Of a stretch of 9,918 bases of DNA, positions 1 through 6,523 are shown piece after piece. The stretch covers positions 1 through 9,918 of the forward strand of contig WFMO01000040.1 of the NCBI GenBank assembly GCA_015489055.1, given 5' to 3'. Source of the stretch: Helicobacteraceae bacterium. Its GTDB lineage: Bacteria > Campylobacterota > Campylobacteria > Campylobacterales > Sulfurimonadaceae. The position numbers were made by a program, and so were the translations under genes. The stretch's first letter is position 1, and every line of letters starts with the position of its first letter. Below the pieces are notes generated by a model. It was not told where the DNA came from. It saw nothing but the letters and a program-made list of their open reading frames with translations, and made no database searches.

Positions 1-329
1 GCCAACTGCTCTGTTTTTATCTCATATACTTTTAGTCCTTTGCCCGCCACACCGTGAGGATAATTGTGCGGACGCAATAATTCATACTGATCAAACAACT
101 CATAAATATCTTTTTTATCAAACGAGTGATTGCCTCCGGTCATAACATCTATGCCCGCGCTAAAAAGCTCTTTTGCATTTTTTTTAGTTAATCCAAAACC
201 ATGTGAAGCATTTTCATAATTTGCTATAACAAAATCTATATCATACCGCTGCCTTAACTTCTTTAAATGTCTGCTAATCATAGTGCGTCCGGGACTGCCT
301 ACAATATCACCGATAAATGCTATTTTCAT
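1..329 (-). CDS. ymdB: YmdB-family metallophosphoesterase (TIGR00282-like), 3' end beyond window
   Basis: The ATG at 329-327 opens a frame that runs without a stop to the left edge, giving 109 N-terminal residues of a protein that in this family is usually about 260-270 residues. The start reads MKIAFIGDIVGSPGRTMI, followed by NYENASHGFGLT and GGNHSFD. These place Asp8, Glu39, Asn40, Asn67 and His68 where the YmdB family has its dinuclear metal ligands; the remaining ligands (three histidines further on) lie outside the window. Characterised relatives in Bacillus subtilis and Deinococcus are cytoplasmic phosphodiesterases/phosphatases, active for example on 2',3'-cyclic nucleotides; the substrate here is unknown. 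The start overlaps the mfd stop as ATGA, and a GGAG lies 11 bases upstream (341-344), so translation is probably coupled to mfd. The family call is secure; the exact reaction is inferred. Confidence 0.87.
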   Translation of the reverse strand, partial: MKIAFIGDIVGSPGRTMISRHLKKLRQRYDIDFVIANYENASHGFGLTKKNAKELFSAGIDVMTGGNHSFDKKDIYELFDQYELLRPHNYPHGVAGKGLKVYEIKTEQL

Positions 330-3298
330 GCTCTTAGATACTCCAATGTTTTTCTAATGATATCATCATCGTCTTTGCTTACTGCCTTAATCGTTGTTTT
401 ACTATCATCGTGGTGTGTAAAGGTAATATTTTGAGCATATGAGGAAACTATTTTTATCCTTTTTTGCAGACTCAGCAGTTTTATAACAATAAGCTCAAAA
501 AACTGTTTTGTAGCATTATCCAATTCTCCAAAACGGTCTATGCACTCCTCTTGTATCTCATATACATCATGAGGATGCTTGGCTTGTGAGAGTCGTCTGT
601 ACAGATCAAGCCTAAGCCTATCTTGGCTTACTACATCATCTGATATATATGCACTGACAGCTAATTTAATATCTACCTTTGCTTTTTTATCCTCTTGCTT
701 GTTGCTTAGCTCTTTAATGGCATCTTCTAACATCTTAAGATACAAAGAGTAACCTATGTTTTTTATGTGTCCGCTTTGAGCATCGCCTACAAGATTGCCG
801 CCGCCTCTGATCTCTAAATCATGATAAGCCAAAACTGAACCGCTTCCTAAAAATGAGTTTGATTCAAGAGCGATAAGACGTTTTTTTGCCTCATCTGTCA
901 GTTCATCTTTGTCTTCTACCAAGAAATAAGCAAATCCCTCAACACTGCCACGCCCTACCCGTCCTCTTAGCTGATGCAGATCCGCTATGCCAAATCTATC
1001 GGCACCGTCTATAATCATCGTATTTACTTTTGGCATATGAATGCCTGATTCTATAATTGAAGTGGCTAGCATCAGGTCATACTCACCGTTTTCAAACTTT
1101 AACAGCTCTTTTTCCGTTTGAGCCGATGAGATTTTAGAATGAAGCATCACCATTCTTAAATCCGGTAAAATTGCTTTTAGCTGTCCATATTTGATAGTCA
1201 TATTGTCAATTGAATTATGAATATAAAAGATCTGTCCTCCGCGTCTTATCTCTCTTAAAATAATCTCTTTTATCAGTTTTTCATCATAATTTTTAACAAA
1301 TGTTCTAACTCCCTGCCTTTGGCTTGGAGGCGTTAAGAGCGTACTCATGGTTTTAATTGAGCTGAGGGCTTGATTGAGTGAACGAGGTATAGGTGTGGCA
1401 CTCATGCTTAACATATGAATATCTTTATAAAGCTCTTTTATCTTCTCTTTTTGTTTTACGCCAAATTTATGCTCCTCATCTACAATTACAAGGCCCAGAT
1501 TTTTAAAACTAACGTTAAACAAGGCATGAGTACCTACCACCACATCAATATCTCCATTATTTAGCGCCGATAAAACTTTTTTCTTATCAGCAGTGCTTAC
1601 AAACCTGTCAAGCTTGGCAACTTTTACGCCAAAATCTACAAAACGCTCTTGAAGAGATTTGTAGTGTTGAGAACTAAGCAGTGTCGTAGGGACGATTAGC
1701 GCACTGACAAAACCTGCTTTATGCGCTGCATAGATAGCATTCATAGCAACCTCTGTTTTACCAAAACCCACATCACCGCTTAAAAGCTTATCCATAATCT
1801 GACCGCTTGAGAGCTCGCTTAGTATCTCATCAATAGCCTTTTTTTGGTCATCTGTATATATAAATCCAGCTGATTGCTGAAAGATTTTAATTATGTTTGA
1901 ACCTATCTCTATTTTAGGTGCTTTGATAAGCGCTCTTTGTGCGGCTGTGTCTATGATACCTGATGCTATTTCAAAAAGCTTCTTTTTTACCTTCTCTTTA
2001 AGTTTGGCGAAACTTCCGCGTCCTAACTTATCTAAAACCGGTAACGTCCCTCCGCCGGCTATATATCTATCTATATATTCAAGGTTTTCAACTGGCAACA
2101 ATACTTTATCGCCGCCTTGATAGGTTATAGTAATAAAATCTTTTACGCCGCCTAAAATCTCCATCTGCTCAATTTTTTCAAATATGCCCACCCCATAATC
2201 TTCATGGACAACATAATCACCAGGCTTTAAATCGTCTAGCAAAATTGATGTTTTTCTACGTCTTCTGCGCTTTTGGGGCTTGTTTAGTGAGATAATAAGC
2301 TCATCTTTGCCTACAAGGTTTAAAACCACAGGACTATATAGCACATCTAAATTACTAATATCAAAGATTTCTGCCTGTTTTATTTGTGCTTCATTGGAAG
2401 CTATTAGGGTTACTTTCTTGTTTTTATGCAACTCAAGTAATGGCTTTATCTCAATAACATGAAGCTCTTTATAGCTAGTTGCTTGCGGCAAAGGTGTAAA
2501 ATCAAACTTTACTATATGTGCTTGAACAGTTTCATCTTGCAGTGCCTCTTGCAACGTCAAATCTGCGGCTTTTGATGCCAAAATATGCCTATTTGATAAA
2601 ATATTGGTGGACAATTCTTCAAGATACCAATACCCTAAAGACGGGATATCTTTTACGAAACTATCATTATCACTGTTTTGTATCTTGTGCATCAGACTTT
2701 CATGTTCACTCTGGCTTAAAGAGAAATATGCAGCAGTAATCATGAGAGTCTCAATCTCATCTGCCGTTGTCTTTTGAGTCTGTGCATCAAACTCTTTGAT
2801 CTGCTCAATTTGATTGTCAAACAAAGAAATTCTTAGAGGATTTTGCCTTGAAGGTAAAAAGATATCAACAATATCGCCTCGATATGATATCTCTCCGGGA
2901 ACTTGAACTATATCCACAAACTCATATCCCCAAGCATACATCTTGTCTTTAAACACATCAAGCTCTATCGTTTCGCCAAAACCAAGAGTAAAAGAGTGTA
3001 AACACTCCTCTTTTGGGACATTAAAAAACAGTGTTTTTACAGGAGAGATTATAATAGGCTTAACTTTTGCGGCATAATAACTTCGCAACTTATTAAATAA
3101 CTCAAACAACTCCTCTTTAAACGGGCGTAAATCATCACCAAAGCCTGCTCTAAAATCCGGAAAAACGATATAGTCGTTTTTTGTAAATGATAAAACATCC
3201 GCAAACTGCTGTGCTTCACTCCCGTTAGCGCACAGCAGTACATCCGGTAATTTGTTTTTGTCTAATTTTAAGTACTCATACAGCGTTTCTTGCGACAA
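326..3298 (-). CDS. mfd: Transcription-repair coupling factor Mfd
   Basis: Mfd is the cytoplasmic ATP-driven DNA translocase that displaces RNA polymerase stalled at a lesion and recruits UvrA. The 990-residue product is shorter than the 1148 residues of E. coli. It has a UvrB-like region in which Arg140, Arg156 and Phe160 keep the spacing of the E. coli UvrA-binding triad (R165, R181, F185). A basic patch KRRRRRK (343-349) is followed by the RNA-polymerase-interacting domain starting LKPGDYVVHEDYGVG (357-371). The helicase core shows Walker A GDVGFGKTE (508-516), DEEH box (607-610), SATPIPR (633-639) and LHQLRGRVGRG (774-784). The translocation motif DLEIRGGGNLVGDAQSGH spans 827-844, and a C-terminal TRCF-type domain follows. 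Motif V reads SGIHMP, with His754 where E. coli has Asp. The start is TTG at 3298-3296, chosen for its strong TAAAGGA site. It overlaps folC by 23 bases, and its TGA stop overlaps the next start. Confidence 0.98.
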   Translation of the reverse strand: MSQETLYEYLKLDKNKLPDVLLCANGSEAQQFADVLSFTKNDYIVFPDFRAGFGDDLRPFKEELFELFNKLRSYYAAKVKPIIISPVKTLFFNVPKEECLHSFTLGFGETIELDVFKDKMYAWGYEFVDIVQVPGEISYRGDIVDIFLPSRQNPLRISLFDNQIEQIKEFDAQTQKTTADEIETLMITAAYFSLSQSEHESLMHKIQNSDNDSFVKDIPSLGYWYLEELSTNILSNRHILASKAADLTLQEALQDETVQAHIVKFDFTPLPQATSYKELHVIEIKPLLELHKNKKVTLIASNEAQIKQAEIFDISNLDVLYSPVVLNLVGKDELIISLNKPQKRRRRRKTSILLDDLKPGDYVVHEDYGVGIFEKIEQMEILGGVKDFITITYQGGDKVLLPVENLEYIDRYIAGGGTLPVLDKLGRGSFAKLKEKVKKKLFEIASGIIDTAAQRALIKAPKIEIGSNIIKIFQQSAGFIYTDDQKKAIDEILSELSSGQIMDKLLSGDVGFGKTEVAMNAIYAAHKAGFVSALIVPTTLLSSQHYKSLQERFVDFGVKVAKLDRFVSTADKKKVLSALNNGDIDVVVGTHALFNVSFKNLGLVIVDEEHKFGVKQKEKIKELYKDIHMLSMSATPIPRSLNQALSSIKTMSTLLTPPSQRQGVRTFVKNYDEKLIKEIILREIRRGGQIFYIHNSIDNMTIKYGQLKAILPDLRMVMLHSKISSAQTEKELLKFENGEYDLMLATSIIESGIHMPKVNTMIIDGADRFGIADLHQLRGRVGRGSVEGFAYFLVEDKDELTDEAKKRLIALESNSFLGSGSVLAYHDLEIRGGGNLVGDAQSGHIKNIGYSLYLKMLEDAIKELSNKQEDKKAKVDIKLAVSAYISDDVVSQDRLRLDLYRRLSQAKHPHDVYEIQEECIDRFGELDNATKQFFELIVIKLLSLQKRIKIVSSYAQNITFTHHDDSKTTIKAVSKDDDDIIRKTLEYLRA

Positions 3299-4505
3299 AA
3301 TTATTTCCTTTAATATATAAAAACTTTAAAAATTCTTCAGCAACGCTAAAAGAACCAAATACGAGATATTTTTTATCTAGTGATAGTGATGTGAATAATT
3401 TGTAAGGTATATTTAAACTCTCAAGCATGTTTTCTAAAACTTTTGGGGCTACGACTCTTTCATTTTTTATTTTCAAGATCTCAACTTTACATATGACAGG
3501 TTTTAAAATTTGTAAAATCTGCTCAAAATTTTTATCATCATAGGTATTATAGATAAGCGTAATTTTCTCATCCTTAAAATACCTCGCTACAGCTGATGCG
3601 GCTAACTCATTGTGTCCGACATCCAAATATATATTTGGCGCAATAAGGCTCATACGTCCAAACAAAGCGGCATCTTTAAAATCATCCGCATTAACATCTA
3701 CATCAAGCATCTTTAAAGCCGCTACGGCTAAAGATAAATTATCTTTTAGATAACCTGTCAATTTTATCTCTTTTGCAGCCATATCAACGATGCTGTCATT
3801 GTTTAAATCTTTTAAATACACTATTTTAGACCTATTTTGTGTAGCGATGCGTTGTGCTATATGATACACTTCATCATATTTTTGATATCCTAATATTACG
3901 TTTTTACTCATAGCATTTAGTTTGGCAGTTGCTATACTTTTGATGTCATTACCTAGAAACAATTCATGGTCAAACCCGATTGGAGTGACAACGCTTAAGT
4001 ACTTATCAACCACATTTGTCGCATCATGCTCTCCTCCCAAACCGGCTTCTAAAACTATATAGTCACAACCCTCAAATGAGCCCAATGCCAAAAGCGTAGT
4101 GTACTCAAAATAGCTAAGTGATTGCGCATCTTCAAAATCCAGTATTGATAAGAGTCTTTTGTGAGCTGCGCCTAGTTGTTCATCCGTAATATTACTGCCA
4201 TCTATCCAGATACGTTCATTGAAATTTAATATATGTGGAGATGTATAATGTCCGACCATCATACCTTGACGCTTTAGCGCAGATGCAATAAACCGACCCG
4301 TTGTCCCCTTACCGTTGGTACCTATAACATGTATCACCTTGCCATAGCAAAAAGAGCTCTTTACCTTAGCATAAACCCTGGGCATTCTTGTTATATCAAT
4401 CTCTTTGTAATAAAGAGGTTTCTTTTGTAAAAAAATCTCCAGATCACTAAAATGTCGGTTCAACTCGGTCTCTTCCGTTATGTTTTGCAACATAAAGCTG
4501 TTCAT
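3276..4505 (-). CDS. folC: Dihydrofolate synthase / folylpolyglutamate synthase FolC
   Basis: This is a Mur-ligase-family enzyme that uses ATP to join glutamate to dihydropteroate and/or to tetrahydrofolate, in the cytoplasm. In the longest reading (409 residues) it shows the P-loop GTNGKGTT (62-69), the substrate loop YTSPHILNFNERI (87-99), EAGLGGEHDATN (153-164), GFDHE (177-181), GRM (283-285) and LDVGHN (294-299). These match FolC motifs in order. The last one is usually DGAHN, and the usual EKAGI segment after GFDH is replaced by AKLNA; I suspect both are lineage traits. I cannot say from sequence whether both activities are present. The ATG at 4505 gives the longest frame but has no well-spaced ribosome site. 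Family similarity begins only near residue 21 (DLEIFLQKKPLYY), so a TTG at 4463 may be the true start. The gene overlaps the upstream cyclase gene by 59 bases (17 from the TTG) and mfd by 23. Confidence 0.95.
   Translation of the reverse strand: MNSFMLQNITEETELNRHFSDLEIFLQKKPLYYKEIDITRMPRVYAKVKSSFCYGKVIHVIGTNGKGTTGRFIASALKRQGMMVGHYTSPHILNFNERIWIDGSNITDEQLGAAHKRLLSILDFEDAQSLSYFEYTTLLALGSFEGCDYIVLEAGLGGEHDATNVVDKYLSVVTPIGFDHELFLGNDIKSIATAKLNAMSKNVILGYQKYDEVYHIAQRIATQNRSKIVYLKDLNNDSIVDMAAKEIKLTGYLKDNLSLAVAALKMLDVDVNADDFKDAALFGRMSLIAPNIYLDVGHNELAASAVARYFKDEKITLIYNTYDDKNFEQILQILKPVICKVEILKIKNERVVAPKVLENMLESLNIPYKLFTSLSLDKKYLVFGSFSVAEEFLKFLYIKGNNFVARNAV
3306..3312 (-). promoter_or_regulatory. Ribosome binding site fixing the TTG start of mfd
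   Basis: On the minus strand this reads TAAAGGA, seven bases upstream of the TTG at 3298-3296. It is the strongest Shine-Dalgarno match near the 5' end of mfd, and it supports TTG as the real start because no in-frame ATG is nearby. The site lies inside the last codons of folC, so ribosomes finishing folC pass directly over it. Confidence 0.7.
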
Positions 4506-5988
4506 CAGATGAATTAACAGCCTCTTGCAAAGAGGAAAGCTTGCTCCTTTGAGCCGCTCCTGCGCTAACTGTTAAATCTATACGTTGACCTTTATATATA
4601 AATTTTGCTTTTTTTACATGTAAAAGAACTTTTTGGGCAAACAAAACTGCATTTTTTAAGTCTGTCTGACTAAGTATCGCCATAAATTCCTCTCCGCCAA
4701 AACGCCCTATAACATCTACGCTTCTTGAAGCATCTTTTAAAATTTTTGCAAAAGATGATAAAATTACATCACCGGCTTCATGTCCGAAAGTATCATTTAC
4801 ACGCTTGAAATGATCTATATCAAACATCACTACAGAGTAATCTCTGTTATATCTATCATATTCACTCTCTTTAATATTTAAAAACTTATCAAGTGCCCGT
4901 TTATTGTAAAGTTTGGTTAAAAAATCCTCCTGTGCTACTTCTTTGGCAATTTGGAGTTCATGTTCGAGCATTTCAACTCTCTTGCTTAACTCTTTTACGC
5001 GGTCATGCTGAGTGTTTGCATTACTGCAAAGAGCAGAAGAACTGTCTTCAAGTGCCACGGCTATGGAATAAAGCTTTTTATGAGCAGTTTTAAAATCAAT
5101 ATTTTTATAAGATTTATAATTTTCCAATTCAATTTTAATAGCTTTGATATCTAAATTCGAACGGTCCGATTTTTCAATAATTAGCAACAGTTGCATGCTC
5201 AATTTATCTAAAAGATTATCTAGCGATTCAAACATATTTTTAAGATTTGATTTATCCAGAGATATACGAAGCTTAATTGCTTGCTTGATCTCATCTTGCA
5301 CGCTTTTAGATGTCACCATCTCCGGATTATTTTTAAGCATGTTTGAAATATGCAACATCTTTTCATTCACAGACGATGAGATAGATGGTTTCAACGAAGA
5401 GATAATAAGTGATGAAATTGCCTCAAAGTCTATGCTCGATGATGAGCGTTTAGAGATATCTAAATTTTCTATCGTAGTTTTAAGATCTGCTGTTTGAATA
5501 TCTCCAAGTGGTTTTAATTTTTGTAAAAAAGTATCATCATAAGTAGTTAAAAAATTAACCCATAACTGACGGAACGTATCAAGTTGTTCTATAGATATTT
5601 TAGGATCGTCTAAAAACTTTTTTGTCTGTCTTGCTAGTTTTGAGACCTCTGTGTTGTGCAAAACTTCCATAACATCAAGCACGCGCTTTAACAACAGAGT
5701 TGTTGACTCAAGCAATGTAATACAATTTCCGGGATTTAAACGATTTAGTTTAGAGATGAGATATCTAATGAGCTCTTGCGAGGATGTTAAATGATACTGT
5801 CTTAATTCATTTTGATAATTTGCATTTAATGTTTTAGTATATTTTTGTACCTCATTGCAGTCATCTATAACGATACCAGCAGCCTTGGCTTCTTTACAAA
5901 AAACCTCAGCATAATTAAAAGGTGTTAGAAGTTTATTTTCTTTTTGTAATCTTGTAAGTGCTTTTTTGATAATCGCGTTGATAGTCAC
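4447..5988 (-). CDS. GGDEF diguanylate cyclase with uncharacterised helical N-terminal region
   Basis: This 513-residue protein should make cyclic di-GMP from two GTP. The C-terminal GGDEF domain (about 352-513) looks complete: DFLTKLYNKRAL (355-366), metal-binding FDIDHFKRVNDTFGH (389-403), active-site GGEEF (431-435), and the closing YVAKHNGRDRV (499-509). RSVD (422-425) lies exactly five residues before GGEEF, so the allosteric product-inhibition I-site is intact. The first 350 residues match no sensor domain I recognise. They have no signal peptide or membrane segment, appear mostly helical, carry a serine-rich stretch (181-206), and end in a probable coiled coil (about 325-352) leading into the catalytic domain. 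That suggests a soluble cytoplasmic enzyme activated through dimerisation. The start is GTG at 5988-5986 with AAAGGA six bases upstream, overlapping the lptE stop as GTGA. The 3' end overlaps folC. The activity is predicted; the stimulus is unknown. Confidence 0.95.
   Translation of the reverse strand: MTINAIIKKALTRLQKENKLLTPFNYAEVFCKEAKAAGIVIDDCNEVQKYTKTLNANYQNELRQYHLTSSQELIRYLISKLNRLNPGNCITLLESTTLLLKRVLDVMEVLHNTEVSKLARQTKKFLDDPKISIEQLDTFRQLWVNFLTTYDDTFLQKLKPLGDIQTADLKTTIENLDISKRSSSSIDFEAISSLIISSLKPSISSSVNEKMLHISNMLKNNPEMVTSKSVQDEIKQAIKLRISLDKSNLKNMFESLDNLLDKLSMQLLLIIEKSDRSNLDIKAIKIELENYKSYKNIDFKTAHKKLYSIAVALEDSSSALCSNANTQHDRVKELSKRVEMLEHELQIAKEVAQEDFLTKLYNKRALDKFLNIKESEYDRYNRDYSVVMFDIDHFKRVNDTFGHEAGDVILSSFAKILKDASRSVDVIGRFGGEEFMAILSQTDLKNAVLFAQKVLLHVKKAKFIYKGQRIDLTVSAGAAQRSKLSSLQEAVNSSDEQLYVAKHNGRDRVEPTF
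4461..4476 (-). promoter_or_regulatory. Alternative folC start (TTG) with its ribosome binding site
   Basis: The minus strand reads GGAAGAG (4476-4470), six bases, then TTG (4463-4461), in frame with folC at codon 15 of the longest reading. Using it would cut the overlap with the cyclase gene from 59 to 17 bases and would start the protein LNRHFSDLEIFL, close to where FolC similarity begins. The ATG codons at 4505 and 4493 lack a comparably spaced site. The purine stretch is an imperfect Shine-Dalgarno match, so this is plausible rather than certain. Confidence 0.5.
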
Positions 5989-6515
5989 TTCTTGTCCTTT
6001 CTCGCACCAATAGCTGAGATCTGTGCCACAAATGCTCGAATAGCCTTTGCGGCACTGTTTTTAATAGCCGTTATGCGAAGCTGATTAGAGATTATTGCAT
6101 TTGGTTCAATTGAGAAATCATATATCCCCTGCTCTGTATATTTTTTTGATTTGCCGTTATGAAGCATCGTAATAAGTAAAACCGTACGCATTCTATAGCT
6201 GATAATATATCCGTTTGTGTTATATTGTATAGGGTAATAGCTAACGCTTTGCAATTTAACTCTTAACTTTGTAGCAGCATCAGCACTGTTTGTTAATCTA
6301 GTTCGAAAGTTCTCAATTACCGCCTTGCTGACGGCATCTTTTATTAAGACAGTGTTTTGTGGATTGACGGCAGATATGACAATTTGTACACTAACGCTGG
6401 AACCAGTAGCCGCCTGCGCAAAAGTAGCATTTGGTCTGTAGCCGCATCCAGCAAAAAAGACAAAGATTATTACATAAATTATGCCACCTGCTCTTTTGAT
6501 CTGTCTTATATGCAT
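5985..6515 (-). CDS. lptE: Probable LPS-assembly lipoprotein LptE
   Basis: LptE is an outer-membrane lipoprotein that plugs the LptD barrel and helps deliver lipopolysaccharide to the cell surface. The 176-residue product begins with a basic N-region (HIRQIKR) and a hydrophobic stretch ending FFAGC, giving a lipobox with Cys24 as the predicted lipidated residue. Phe at -3 is less usual than Leu. The mature start CGYRPN resembles LptE openings such as CGF/CGY, and the length is right. The rest is poorly conserved, as is normal for LptE, so the call leans on the lipoprotein signal and on position: leuS followed by lptE is also the order in E. coli. The ATG at 6515 lies 8 bases after the leuS stop. 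The site AAAGGATAGG (6523-6532) reaches into the last leuS codons. The alternative is an unrelated small lipoprotein. Confidence 0.77.
   Translation of the reverse strand: MHIRQIKRAGGIIYVIIFVFFAGCGYRPNATFAQAATGSSVSVQIVISAVNPQNTVLIKDAVSKAVIENFRTRLTNSADAATKLRVKLQSVSYYPIQYNTNGYIISYRMRTVLLITMLHNGKSKKYTEQGIYDFSIEPNAIISNQLRITAIKNSAAKAIRAFVAQISAIGARKDKK
5995..6000 (-). promoter_or_regulatory. Ribosome binding site fixing the GTG start of the cyclase gene
   Basis: The minus strand reads AAAGGA, then six bases, then GTG (5988-5986). The spacing is near ideal and supports GTG as the start. The GTGA overlap with the lptE stop (TGA at 5987-5985) suggests translational coupling. Confidence 0.75.
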
Positions 6516-6523
6516 TACTGAGC

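Noticed and set aside
2058..2080. TATA-rich repeat-like stretch
   Set aside because: It is coding sequence for conserved EYIDRYIAG in the Mfd polymerase-interacting region; low complexity comes from Tyr/Ile codons, not from a promoter or repeat.
1893..2120. Plus-strand open frame of 75 codons, with others at 2280-2462, 2518-2739, 4893-5093 and 9159-9416
   Set aside because: All are antisense shadows of mfd, the cyclase or secF, with no domain or context support.
2252..2272. Run of arginine and lysine codons in mfd as a possible unusual insertion
   Set aside because: E. coli Mfd also has a basic patch just before the polymerase-interacting domain, so this is a family feature.
3049..3243. Second minus-strand frame of 64 codons inside mfd
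   Set aside because: It lies in a different frame within well-conserved mfd coding sequence and resembles no protein.
5144..5497. Plus-strand open frame of 117 codons
   Set aside because: It lies wholly antisense to the cyclase coding sequence, has no recognisable family or good ribosome site, and its composition looks like the complement of a real gene.
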